The notes under the pieces: model-generated | Told to the model about the DNA's origin: nothing | What the model saw: the letters and a program-made list of their open reading frames with translations, nothing else | Databases searched by the model: none | Shown here: piece after piece, positions 25,401 through 36,999 of the stretch | Layout: each line of letters begins with the position of its first letter | Position numbering within the stretch: the first letter of the stretch is position 1 | Assembly: GCA_019843655.1 (NCBI GenBank) | Contig: JACDQD010000006.1 | Span: 5,076,034 to 5,140,033 of the forward strand | DNA length: 64,000 nt | Source: Lethocerus indicus | Taxonomy: Eukaryota > Arthropoda > Insecta > Hemiptera > Belostomatidae | Direction of reading: 5' to 3' | Made by a program: the position numbers and the translations under genes

Positions 25401-28290
25401 ACGGCATCGCATATACCTTTTGAAACTGTTTTCTTAATATGTACGTAATTTAGTATGTAACTCCTAAACACGGTAGATTACTATTGTCTAACTGCTGAAC
25501 TGGAATGCTCTTTTATCTCCATTTGCAAACCACGTAGATTCTACTATATTCATTATTTTTTAGTACTGACTCTTTAGGACTAACTTTTTTAGTTTTAAGA
25601 ATGGTTACTAAAACTACAAGATTCAATTTGTATACAGAGTTGTTCTTGAACACTTAGTACGCCTTCTCATACACGATGTCGGACAATTCTTATAGGATAC
25701 CTTGTTATTAGTTCACATGATATCGAGTTCAGCATAGGGAACATTTTTGTTATAGCATTTCAGCTAAAATATATTAGCTTCCAAATTGTTCCTTTCTATT
25801 AAGAACATATTATTATAAGTGCAAAAGAAAATTGGGTAGGTGACTTAAATTTGTTGCTGTACTCGGAAGTGGAAGTAAACTCTTCGCATTTAGCACAACG
25901 ACCTCTATTAAGCCGGTTTACATGGCCCAGTTTAAATGCCGTAATAAAAAAATAAACGAGGGGGGGTTTTTTAATAAAAAGAAGTCTAAACTACATAATA
26001 AAATGCAAAACAGCGTCAAATGTAGTCAATTAACTGTCTTGTGACCCGCTTCCCTGGCCCATTGGCCGTTTCTCCTCCGGCCATTTTATAAACCACTTTT
26101 CAACGGGTATTTTATGTATACTTTGAGTATTCTATCGAGATATATTTTTCGTTTACTATCTCGAATTTTCAAGTAAATGTTTCTAATTAATAACGGTTGA
26201 CTTTGCGGTTGTTGTCAGTTGGATGGGGAAAAAAATACAATTTCAAGCCATTTTTTAGTTTTTAAGTCATCCTAATGATTTGCTGAAAGATACTAGAGGG
26301 AATATTCCAATTCCCACACAAATATATTCAGTGTAGTACATTTAACTCGTGTGATTTGAAACGGCGTCTTAAGATTCCTCGCAGGTAGCAGTCAGTTCTG
26401 CAACTGAAATCTACAAAAAAATGCTGTATTTAATAAGTGAAAGGCGCTTGGAATAACCTGTACGACAGCGCAATTAACGCCAGTTTATTTCGAAGTATTT
26501 ATTCGTATTTGGAATGAGTTATTTTTACCGCCTTCAGCGGTCTGGAAATTACCGATTCATGCCAACTTTTAAAATGGAGGATCGGTGATTTTCGGACACT
26601 ATTTTCAGAGCCGGATAAACAAATGGAATGAGATCACACGGGGAATAACGAGGAACACGTGTAGAGTGTACGAAGTTAGGGCGCCGTTGAGCGTGTTTAT
26701 CGTTTCCAAATGTTCGAACGGCCCGGGCTCGGGTTTTAGTGTTATTACATTTTCTGAAATAGAGAGATGTCCCGATTTAAAAGGCATTTAAACGAAACGC
26801 TCTTCGGGGACGTTAGATTGTACAATAAAAAAAATTTGTAGAAGAAATACAAGATGACTTTTGGACTGTTTCAATCGTTCGACAGAACGACGTTCACGTA
26901 CGCAGGAATTCTGTTGTGATATTTGAACGTTGTCGTTACTTGCCGAGAGCAAAATGTTGGTAAAACCACTAATTAACTGTATTAATTTAATATATTATTA
27001 CAGTATTGAATTTAATGAACCGCTTAATATAAATCGCTGGAAAAAATGAATCATTTGTCATTGAATCAAAACATCAAGGCTGTAACACCGTGTATCCGAT
27101 CTCAAGATCAATGGATACATACAAGATTCTATTCATCCCATCTATATATTATCTTATATAGATATAAAGAATATCACATTGCCACAATAATCTTTCTGAT
27201 CGAATATTTTATATACCTATATAAAATAATTATCATATTATACTGGTAATTGCCATATTAAATTCTGAGCTATAATGAATTACTTTACGTTAAGGAGTGT
27301 TTATTTTTATTTACCCAAATACTGAAACATAATTTATATTTTGACTGTTATGGTTAAATATTTGGAATATCACCGCCGACTCAATATGTCGCTTTTACGG
27401 GTAGTAAAGAGTCCGCCCGAAATTTTTTTTATATACATTTTATATCTTCCCATAAATTATTCATAGGGCGGCGTTTTTCGAGTGTAAATTGTAAAGGGGG
27501 GGGGGCGAAGGAAACAAATTCGTCGCCGGGCGGGTCTGGAGGAACACTCTTATTCTGTATAATATTTTCGAATATTATTCAGTATTTCGGAGCGGGGTGG
27601 GGACAAAAAGATTACAATGAAAGGGACAAAAACCTTTTCATTAGCCAGGAAAGACGCTTTTTTTGTTTAAAGCGCTGAATAAAATAAAAAAAAAGATAAA
27701 GAAAGGAGAAAATCCGTTGATTATTCATGCGATTGCGTCCTTTGAGGTTTCGGACGCGCTCTCCTCTAGCAATCGAATTTCGCTCTGAGCCAAAGAATGG
27801 AAATCCTATCGAAAAATCGTGACTCGGAGCCGGCGGTTAACCTTTTACTTAGTTGGCATACGATTGACCCGTGCCGCGTTTCTCGGTCTTATCCCTAGTC
27901 TACCATCGGCAGGTCCACAATGCTGAAATCCGTGTCAAAATAAATTGATATTTCTTTTTTTCTGGAAACCTCAGAATAGGCCTACTTTTTTCTTCCCGTC
28001 CTGAAGATTTATAATAATAAATAAAATAGTGGAACTAATGCGTGAATACTGTAACCGAATGCATTTCATGAATATTGATGATTGTGAGCGGCAGCCGTGA
28101 CCGATCTAACCGCTAGATCAAACGGGTGAAAGGAGCCATAAAATCGTTGAGATCATCTACAGATTGGACAATACATCATAGTTGGGACAGTAATGGTCTT
28201 AATCATTCAAAATCGTTTCATAAACAGTAATTCTTCCTTGCGTTACGAAGGCCTAACTGAAATATTCCAATAGTCCATAATCCAATTTTA
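22431..28290. other. Unique noncoding DNA, no gene recognised
   Basis: I see no gene over this stretch. The largest frame (24984-25448, 154 codons) overlaps a 94-codon frame on the other strand and has no recognisable motif beyond a chance hydrophobic patch. A C-rich potential quadruplex lies at 25080-25113. The segment 26900-27330 is strongly A+T-rich. A G10 homopolymer occurs at 27496-27505. Confidence 0.7.
25080..25113 (-). other. Potential G-quadruplex (minus strand)
   Basis: Four C runs on the + strand (C7 at 25080-86, C5 at 25094-98, C4 at 25100-103, C5 at 25109-113) with loops of 7, 1 and 5 nt meet the usual G3+ and 1-7-nt-loop rule on the minus strand. Confidence 0.5.
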
Positions 28291-28680
28291 TTCATAAATA
28301 TTTCGTTAATTCAAATGCGTTTCGTTCCAACAATACTTGGTTTATTTATTTATTCAACGTAGATTTCGCGTGTTTCTGTCTCCTTTCGCTGGTTTGGTCT
28401 TTCGGTAGACCGGTTTCGGCTGGTCGCCATCTTCAGTAGCGGTGTTAGTCACTTTTGGCATTTTGGATGTTTTTGGGTATTCAGGGTAAAGCAGGTATTC
28501 TAAACTATTAATTCAACGGTTACTGTCATATTTAATATTTTCGTCTCCCATCATCCGCTCCGATTTACCGTTTTGTTTAAGGGTTTTTCTGAGGATTACT
28601 TAGGAAAGATTTTCGTATCACGTGTGGGAGGCTATTGAGCTAGAGAATAAATAATAGCAAGTGTCTATTGTCTTCAATTG
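28290..28680 (+). repeat. Paralogous segment A, interrupted by a 151-bp insertion
   Basis: Flanks of this segment align with segment B at 29715-29961. Right-hand matches include ATCC[G/A]CTCCGATTTAC, GGGTT, TTCTG[A/T]GGATTACT, and CAAGTGT[C/T]TATTG. Left-hand matches include AATAC followed by TTATTTATTCAACG. The copies are diverged, with small insertions and deletions. The alignment is broken only by 28360-28510, which B lacks. Whether the pair is an old transposon or a local segmental duplication cannot be told from two copies. Confidence 0.6.
28352..28518 (-). mobile_element. Hammerhead-like dispersed repeat, copy 3: 151-bp insertion with 8-bp target-site duplication
   Basis: ATTCAACG occurs at 28352-28359 and again at 28511-28518, bracketing 28360-28510. 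Segment B has the same 8-mer once (29794-29801) with matching sequence on both sides and nothing between, so B represents an empty site. On the minus strand the insert carries CTGAAGA (28430-36) and GAAA (28414-17). Helices pair CGCT 28387-90 with AGCG 28438-41, GGTCT 28396-400 with AGACC 28407-11, and GGC 28418-20 with GCC 28426-28. This is the helix order and core of a hammerhead ribozyme. An unpaired U follows the CUGAAGA word and no standard U-H cleavage dinucleotide closes the second helix, so activity is doubtful. Such motifs are known in Penelope-like and other short retroelements. The insert has no reading frame of note and no clear terminal inverted repeats. Confidence 0.6.
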
Positions 28681-29714
28681 ATTCGTTACTGTGAGCGATA
28701 TTATTTACTTGTTGATTTTATTAAGACCTAAAGCTGTAAACCAAACAAGTGGGGCACTGTTTGGCTGAATTTTTTGCTTTCAAGGGGACGGCTGGTGCTT
28801 GGACTCTTTTATTAGATAGGCGCACTTAGAGTGCCCTCCAAGGTGAAGTGGGCGTCGGTTCTAAGTGCCGGGGTCTTGCCGCTCAAAAGTGCTAAGTCTG
28901 AATTCTCGCCCCGGGCCACGTACCGCTTTACCGGGTTCCGTCCCCCGGGCTTCTTATCCGCCCCTCTCTCACGGGGGAGAAAAATAAAACATTCCGTTTT
29001 TCGGACGGTATAACTCCGGGGGGGTGCGCGCCACCGTTTTTATCGCAGGTGGCCGAACAAAGTCTGAACCCCCTCCGTGACGGTCCCTGAGTTATGTCGG
29101 TTGTTTTCACCCACTTGTTTTCCTATCGGCGATTCTCCCCGAAGTAGGGGAGGGTTTTTCGGCAATCTCGCAGGTCGCCGGTGCGCTTGATTATGTCCCA
29201 AATTTCCGGCCCTACTGCCGTAAGCTTTTAGGGCGACGATAACTAGAGCTGTTGTGTTATTCGCCTTGCAGGAAATCGGACAGATACGATAAATTTACAG
29301 CCCGTATAAAGCTGAAAGTCCAGAAAAACTGGACGGTCTCCACTCGAAGGCTCCGCTGACGTAATTTATGATTGGTGCAAGCTGGAAGGTAATAAACCTT
29401 TCTTCCTTCGACCTTCCATCGTTCCAGTACTCGTCAATACTTATCCTGCCAGGTAAGAGTGGGGTTTCTTCGCGGGTTCTACAGTTTCTTAGCCGGTCGA
29501 CTATATAAAACCAACCCAACAATTATTGCCCACTATTATTGCCGTCTCAAGGACGCTATAAAGTTTTGTTGTTTCCTTCTGTCAAGATTTTATATTTATA
29601 GCGTGACGCGCCCATATCGAATTCCTTGAAAATGTTTCATCTGGAATAGGGACTGTACTAACGCGTTAAAAACCATCTTTACACCTTCTAAAATTCTTAC
29701 AATAACATTATAAA
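28681..29714. other. Unique noncoding DNA between the two paralogous segments
   Basis: No gene is recognised. The part 28840-29230 is G+C-rich with overlapping frames on both strands. A fused AG|GTAAGA word at 29452/29453, preceded by a moderately pyrimidine-rich stretch, is a weak recursive-site candidate with no second donor nearby. Confidence 0.65.
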
Positions 29715-29961
29715 CATTCCGGATTCCAACAGCGTTCCAAGCCAATTGTAAAATTGTAATTCTTTTATGGAATAATACATATTTACTTTATTTATTCAAC
29801 GTTTACTTTATATAATATATTATTTTTAACAGTTTTATATTCCAAAATCCACTCCGATTTACGGTTTTAATTGAGGGTTCTTCTGTGGATTACTGAAGCA
29901 ATTGTCGGATCTGTTATGGCAAAGTATGGCAATATCAAGTGTTTATTGCCTGTTTAATTTC
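29715..29961 (+). repeat. Paralogous segment B (uninterrupted copy)
   Basis: This is the partner of segment A. It keeps the shared blocks in the same order and orientation: TTATTTATTCAACG at about 29788-29801, ATCCACTCCGATTTAC near 29848-29863, GGATTACT near 29887-29894, and CAAGTGTTTATTG near 29936-29948. It lacks the 151-bp insert of A and so defines its boundaries. Confidence 0.6.
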
Positions 29962-31458
29962 GAGATAATTTACAAGACAATTGGTGACACCCCGCTTTTA
30001 CACGATTGCCCCCTGTAACAATCTGTAAGAGTGTCAACCCCCTGTTGACTTTAACTGTATTAAAAGTGAAGGGTGGCGTAGTCGTTATAACTCCCCGGCT
30101 CGGTTGTCCCGAGTGTCGAAGAATTAAGAGATGGCAACGGGCGAGATTAAGAGCGGAGGAGTGAAAGGGGGCGGTGTGTATAACTCCTGCTGGGCGGGAG
30201 TCAGACAGAGATAGCTTAATAGGTTCGGGCCCTAAAAGCGGAAAAGGAGTAGGGCGGGCGGGCGTTCGGAGCTCCTCGCCGGTGGGAGCCCCAGATTTAC
30301 AGCCAGATTTTAGAAGCACTAACCAGTTGGAAACGACCCCGACAACACCACTCCTTAACACTTTTATTATCACGATTTATACATCGAATTAACATATGTC
30401 ATTTAAAATGACGATGAAAATAATTTAGCGTGTCAATTAACTGTTTATTTACGGTTCATTCGTCTAATGTTTTCTCCTCTTCCTTGGATTTATACCTTTT
30501 TTTTCATCACTTGTCTTCTTCTAAGATTCTTAAATTATCTCCACCGCCTCGTAGTATTCCGCCAGTTGCACGCGGATCAAGTGTAATATTTACATATTTA
30601 AACGGTAGACGAGAAACGTTGTAGTGTCCAGTCTGCAGAATCGTGAAAGAATCTTCATTTCGAATATGCGGTTACCGCAATCTGACTACGTCGCCCATAC
30701 TTCTCTCTAAACAAAACCCATACTCGTTTTCTAAACAAAATTTTTCAACAACTCCATGGTCCAGCGAGTTTCTAATTTTGTCATTATGTCAGAGAAGTAC
30801 TTTTTTAAAAATAAAACAGCCTATAAAATAATCTCCTTATAAATTTACCTTACTTATCAAATCACCCTCGCATATTAGTACTATTTGGTGTCCTCCATTT
30901 ACCTATTAACCATCAGCTAGGTGAAAGCTAGGCGTTAAATCTAATGTAATCGAAGTAAAGTGTGTTAATGGTGTGATTCCTTCAGAAAGCTCTCCTCGGG
31001 AAAGTGTTCACACGTGTAAATCACTTCAGGACAAATGACAGTATTACATGGACAGATTTCTCCGCTTTTCATGTCCTTTCATTATCCGCATCAAAGTTAT
31101 TCGCACCCACTTGTCGGATCGGTTTTATTAACCGCCTTTAATAATTAAAGAAGTCCAACTAATAATTGCCCGTCGTTTCTTTCTCCCTTCCTTTTTGTTC
31201 TCTCTTTCAGCCCGTTTCTCGCCTTAAACCGTCCTCGTAACGTTTTAATTGGGCCTTTGCCCTTTGGCTTTGAGGCGGTGGGTCGGTGCCGACGCCTCGG
31301 CGTTTTTACACTTTTCATAATTAATGGCTCCCTTTTTGGTGGCCCAGCTTTTTGCCTTCTCCCCTCCTTTATCGCTCCGTGTTATTTTTTTTCTTCTCTC
31401 TCAACTGCCCTCTTCTCTCGGTTGGCTTACTTAGCGCCCCAACTCGGGTGTCGGGCTG

Positions 31459-31494
31459 CTCTCTCTCTTTATCTCTCTCTCTCTCTCTCTCTCT
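31459..31494. repeat. (TC)n microsatellite, interrupted
   Basis: This is a CT dinucleotide array of about 36 bp with an interruption TTTA near 31468-31471. Confidence 0.9.
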
Positions 31495-31529
31495 GTCGCC
31501 TAATGGGGCCAGTAAAAATATGAAGGGCA

Positions 31530-31555
31530 AGGAAGGAAGGAAGGAAGGAAGGAAG
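31530..31555. repeat. (GGAA)n microsatellite
   Basis: About six GGAA tetranucleotide units follow AAGGGCAA. This purine array lies 35 bp after the TC array, forming a small simple-repeat cluster. Confidence 0.9.
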
Positions 31556-31971
31556 TGAGGAAGGTGTCGTTTTCATTGAGTTTACTCCCACCCCCGGGGG
31601 ATTGGGGACAGACTAGTACTCCCCGGGCGTAAATATTTAACTCCCCTTAACGGGAAAAATAAGAACGAAGGGATAAATAAAAAGGAGGGGGAGCTATTAA
31701 GGTGTCTCGCTGGGATTTCCAGTGCGGCCAATTTGCTCATAATTAAATCAAACTGTTTTCTAAATTTGCCGAATATTATCATAATTATATCTCACTCTTC
31801 AAAACTGCTTTATATTCAGTCTTTAGTCATTAGGTGTGCTGCTGTGGGATAAAGCAAATTGCAATCACTTTTGAATTACTTTAGTGCACTTAATTATATT
31901 CAAGTCTCCAAGGAGGTTTTATTATAGATATTAAATGTAATTCATTTTTATGCGTCCTTGTTTTGTGACAG

Positions 31972-31977
31972 GTCACG
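31972..31977 (+). other. Candidate 6-nt microexon or offset recursive site
   Basis: An acceptor-like TTGTTTTGTGACAG ends at 31971. GTCACG follows and then the strong donor GTAAGTTT at 31978. If both sites are used, a 6-nt microexon results. Alternatively the region is a recursive site whose donor is displaced by 6 nt. The acceptor's pyrimidine tract is fair and no clear branch sequence stands out. Low confidence. Confidence 0.2.
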
Positions 31978-33916
31978 GTAAGTTTATGCGGTCCTTTAAA
32001 TTGTGATTAGCCTAATTTCAGTAGTGAATCTCAGATTCCGCTAGACCTACTCAATAACCCTTAGCCCCTGATCGTAGAAAGGTTCATGTTTCACCTCACG
32101 ATAGACTGAGCTTTTCCAAGTATTCAGGGATGAAAATGAAGTTTTTTTTCGAGTCAATTTCAACATAGACCAGGGGTGAATAGAACTAGTTTTCGAGCGG
32201 TGTTCCCTCTGAGGATTACCAGTGTGCTTGGAACTGGGCGCTCCATTTGGTACCGCGGCAGTGCCTAGCTCGGTGTTGTCTAATTGCGGTATGTAGCGCA
32301 CTGGAGTACCTCGCTCCTAATGTACCTGAAGCGGGCGCGTTCAAAACCCTGCATTTCCCAAGTATTCTCCGGTTTTACCGCTGGCGTTGATTGTCTACAG
32401 AGTCCCTTCCCCACTTCTGCCTGGCTTTTCAGTTTCTTGACATCGGTTGGAGACCTGCGGATAAGTCAAATCCTATGCCTTACTGTTACTGGAATGAGAC
32501 GGGAATGAAACATACTACTACCAGGGAGCATTGTGGATGGTTCGAAGGAATTTCGATTGGAATTTCTGGATGCGAGCAGGGTTAGGTGTCTTGGCGTATC
32601 CCGATAGTTCGATACCGTACGTCCACGTCGGTTCCAATTTATTACAAAGTTATATATTGTCAAGTTTTGAAGTACTTTTAAGTAGAGGTCTCAACGGTTC
32701 AAATTTGCGATTTAAATTATGTTGGGTAGGAACCTATTAATGAATTATTTTATCGAAATCCCTCTTCAGGATGTGACTAATTGTTGTCTATTTGTAAAAT
32801 TGTAATTGGCCATCGAAATATTGTTCGGTGAAAATGTTTTTCACTGTCGAGTACATACTTGGCCTCGACACGCATCGGTGTGCTCTAAGAGCGACTAACT
32901 CTTTGAGAACCGCATTTCCAGTGTAGCATTAACGATCGTCGGACTAATTAATTCCTGAATTCGTTTGTCGCCCCTTTTGTAGTTTGACAATCGTGAAGAC
33001 AACACTCCCATTGTTCGCCGGGCCCTCGACATCCCCCCCCTCCCGGGTTTCATCGTTCGCTCGTTCCCCCTTTGTTTTCCTTCTTTTCTCGCCGAGCTCG
33101 CATCCATTTCCGTCTTCGTTCGCTCCGGTCGCACAGTTCGCTAATCCTAATAAATTCCGATTATTCCCATTCGAGCGAAAGGGCTTCGGGCGGTCTTTTG
33201 AGTGATGGTTTTCGCGACTGTGAGGATATGGAAATTGTTTACACTGGTTGAGTTCTACGGGTCACGAATTCGTATACTAGATAATCTGCCAATTGAATGT
33301 TTCAAAAATAAAAATGGCGTTAAAACTAAAATTCACATTTCTAAACGTCTGGAAATTGTGTTAGTAAATAATAATATCATGTGAGATTTTTACTGACTAG
33401 ATTTTATGCGCCCTAATGGGTGTATTAGGTTCGAACTAAACCTATAAATCGGCAGCTATGGTGTATGATTACAACTGTTCGAGTTTATGTACCCCGTGTA
33501 GATAACTTAAACTAAAATAAATTATCCACTTTATTCCAGCGATAGGTCTAGTCTTTTTCCGATTTTATGGTACATGGACTCATTCTTATCTAGGCGAGTA
33601 AAGAAAATTGGGAGTGGGCTTAGATATATAAAGCCCGGATTAAATTATTTTGTATCATATCAGTATCGGTCTACGGACGATTGTCTTCTTATTAGACCGG
33701 CGGAGGGGGAAAACAAGAAAATCCTAGGCCTAATAAAATATCCAAAATACCGGTCACAAAGTTCTCGTGTTTGGGGGCCGAACCCCCCATTATCGCCCCA
33801 TCGAGCAGATTGGTGCCTCCGCTCCCCCTCCGACGGGACGGATCCAATTTCTTCCCGTCTGGCAAATCCCGGACATTGAGACCGGGGCAGGGTGCGGGGG
33901 GCAAAAAAATTAAACT

Positions 33917-33930
33917 CCCCCCCCCCCCCC
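33917..33930. repeat. C14 homopolymer
   Basis: Fourteen consecutive C residues occur in a G+C-rich patch (33770-34120). This is a likely site of sequencing length error. Confidence 0.85.
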
Positions 33931-36607
33931 GAATATCCCGTTCTCGGGGTTTTTAGTTATTCGTTTTGTGTTACCCGGCTGAATTCAGATGGCCGCATTT
34001 ACCCCCGGCAGCGGTCCTCCCAATGACCGCATCCTCCGGCCTTACCTCGGATTGCCACTCCCGGGCTTTAATAACATACTCCTTTAACCGGCTTTAGTTT
34101 TCCCCCGCCCCGTACCTGATTATGGTCCGACACTTACTATTATTGCATCACGCTTGGCCGGCCTCTCTATAAATATTTATTCGGTCCGATAATTATCTCG
34201 ATGGGACAATCGATTGTATTGGTTTCGTGAAATGCGTTAGCAAAGAGACGCTTTTCTGTACTTTGATACCTCTTTGTGCCATGATTCATGGACAGTTTCA
34301 GCATCAGTTATAATTATATTACATGTTGTAATTTATACAGCGGTTCAATCAAGTGGGAGAACAAAAAATTATATCAATTTCAATTTAACCCTCTGAAAAT
34401 GCAGGTAGACTATGATCATAATTATGACCCTTATATGATCTTATTAAAAAACAATTTATTATGTGAATCCCGCGTAGTGCGTCACATGAAAGTGGTTCGC
34501 CAAATATGACAACTGACGTTTCCGAAGCTGTTACCGAGACAGTTAGTCACATACAAAACAATATCGTTCGAACAGAGAAGAGTTGTTCAAATTACGTTCG
34601 AAGAAGATTAAATGATTATTTTATGCCCGGACGAAAATAGACTGGCTTTTAGTAATTGATCCGTTCCATATTAATGAAGTTACCAGGAAGTAAGTGGTGA
34701 ATTTGCATTCTCAGTCTAAAAATATCGACTGAGAACCTGCAGAATACATTCAACAATTCAATTCCCCCATCGGACACCTGCACATCGCATGTTCAATTCG
34801 GCTGTCGTTTTGCAATAATGGCAAAAAATATAGCACAGTCCGTTCAGTGCACGAAAAATATTTTCAGCCTATGGATGTATATTTAATGATTATTCTTATC
34901 TTTATGCACTTCTAATCTGGCGTAAAGAAAATGTCAAGGCTAATCGAGAATATTGTGTTGATCCTAAATGCTATTAGCGAATTATGATAACTGTCTTCGG
35001 AAAAAAGTTGAATATGTGTATATTTACGGGCACTACGCCAATATATGGAGCAATGTGGATTATTTCTTTTCATTACTAATGTTTCATTCAATTTTTTTTA
35101 AAGTACAATTGCCTACTGTTCCCTTGAAATGCTAATAGTGATAATTGAAAGTTCATTTCATAGTAGATAAACTCTCTTCGCCATTTGGTCCATCTCAGAT
35201 CGGCCGCCGATTAAATAGAATATTGAATTAATCTAGGAAATAATAGTTATTGCGCGCGATAGACATCTGACGTGGCATGGCCAAGTAGGCTATTATCCAC
35301 TTGACCTTATTGGCCCGCCTCGATATATCTCGCTTCTAATTTCAAACTTGCGCACAGAAATCCTGTCTCTAACTTTTATAATTACGGAGCTTGATCCGGT
35401 CCCAAAGTGGGCCTTCGGAAATTGAATGGGTTCACGATTATTTGGTCATTTTGTATTCGTGGAGTGGCACTCTTGTGTCCAAAATGCAGACTTGCATTTT
35501 ATTTATAAAACAAAATCGTTTCGGTTCATCCGTTCGGTTTGTGTAACTCACGGAAACTAAACCCAATAAAGACAATGCAATTAACCACTACTTATTAGCA
35601 GGATAAACTTAATATTGTTTATCGCGTAATTTTGAAATCGGAAAATTGAAATCGGATAATTTCTAATTTGTAGAAAGGACAAGAGAGATTTGTTTACAAG
35701 AGTGTGAAAAAGTCTGAATGAATAGTGGTGGCCAAATTTTTCTTTAACGGGATATAATTTGCTCTTCCGACTGTTGCTTTTATTAATTTTCTGACAAACT
35801 AAAAATTTTACACAAATCGAAGAAGAATTTTGGTGCATCTGGCAATATTATAATTGGGGTACGAAATTCAATAAGTGACAAAACGATAAACTTTTTCTAT
35901 TAGTTTTAGAGTAAACTACTATCGTATTCATCGCGGTGCCATCGGTTATTCCCTGATTTTTTATTCAAGTCTGATGGAAGCGACGGCCTAGATATCTGAA
36001 TCCGACGTTCATTTTTTATTGATTTTAGTGATAAGAGTATCGTGAGAGAGCCCTTAGTACAATTTTTACTATTGCGCGTCACCTCATATTCCTTGTGGCT
36101 TGAAAACGCTCGGAATTAATTCTGTGGGTAAGACATTCAATCTTCTAAACGATCACGAGTGGATCCTCGAAAGAGACATAAAAAAAGAGATCATTAAAAA
36201 AATATAATTGGAAGGAACGAAACATACTTCCAGAGTACATTTATTAGCGTTTTACCTCAGTTATTAATTAGGAAGAGGTAACCGCTTCAGTTTTTCAGAC
36301 ATTTTTTTCTGCTAATGAAGTACTAATTTTCGTTAATTAGACCCTTTTTTCGCTCCTTTATTAAATTTCACCCTCCTTTGTAAAATTAATACGTAAGCGA
36401 TATCCGACTTTGTCAACTTACCAAACGTTAATCTCAGTTATTAATCCTCTATTAAAACTTATAAAACTAGAATTAATATTTTAGACTCGATTCATTGTGT
36501 GCTAAATACATTAAACCGGAGTTCGGAAACCCGATACTGATTTTATTCATAAATTAAGGTGATAAAAAATGTTTCCTCATATAATGTTGAATAATAGAGA
36601 CGATGTG

Positions 36608-36626
36608 ATATCTTCAACAGGTAAGT
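36608..36626 (+). promoter_or_regulatory. Candidate recursive splice site 3 (CAG|GTAAGT)
   Basis: ATATCTTCAACAG ends at 36620 and is followed at once by GTAAGTTT. The donor half is strong. The acceptor half has only a short pyrimidine stretch, and the nearest branch-like word is TGAATAAT near 36585. No second donor was seen within about 150 nt downstream, unlike the other two candidates. It lies between them, about 20 kb after the first and 16 kb before the other, a spacing typical of ratchet points in Drosophila long introns. Confidence 0.35.
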
Positions 36627-36945
36627 TTGACTTTTGAGTTTCGCATTTCGTTTCCGCAATTCTGCTTGTGCCAGGAACCGAAAGCCGTTACTTTCTACGG
36701 ACGTCAGGCCAATTTGCGATTCCGGACTGTTCTCGGCTTCTATAACGCATCCAAAGTATACTCCGTTTCATACGTCTACGTTCCCTGGAGTACATGAACT
36801 CATGATAATAAACTATATTTCTCACTTTTTCCAGTCACTACTACAACTATTCTATTTCATCGCTGTATTTTTTTAAGGTGTTTTAAAACGAGTTGTAACA
36901 ATTTTCTACCCTGAACAGAAATGTTTAATTCGCTGTTGCTAAACA

Positions 36946-36999
36946 GCGGCAGTTGACGTTTCGCGGATACTTACAACGTCGAGAAGCCGAAACTGCCGC
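36946..36999. other. Imperfect hairpin with 9-bp and 6-bp stems
   Basis: GCGGCAGTT (36946-54) pairs with AACTGCCGC (36991-99). Immediately inside, GACGTT (36955-60) pairs with AACGTC (36975-80). A 14-nt terminal loop and a 10-nt bulge on the 3' side (36981-90) complete the structure. All 15 pairs are Watson-Crick. The bulge contains GAAGCCGA, and GAAGCCGAAAC resembles the GAAAC side of the hammerhead-like repeat, but no matching CTGANGA word is present. A structured RNA or a palindromic mobile-element end are both possible. Confidence 0.5.

Larger units (their letters stand above)
29962..36600. other. Unique noncoding DNA with microsatellites, no gene recognised
   Basis: I see no gene. A strong but unpaired acceptor-like sequence (ACTAAT near 31157-31162, long pyrimidine tract, TTTCAG ending at 31210) opens onto a frame reaching 31523. 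No good donor follows and the deduced product is low-complexity and TC-driven. Other contents are listed separately. Confidence 0.7.

Noticed and set aside
24984..25448. 154-codon + strand frame with a hydrophobic stretch
   Set aside because: It overlaps a 94-codon frame on the opposite strand. The hydrophobic patch comes from a T-rich run, and no family resemblance is seen.
31158..31523. Textbook-looking acceptor at 31210 opening onto a frame of about 100 codons
   Set aside because: No donor of quality follows, the frame ends in a TC microsatellite, and the product is low-complexity. Kept only as a solitary acceptor-like site.
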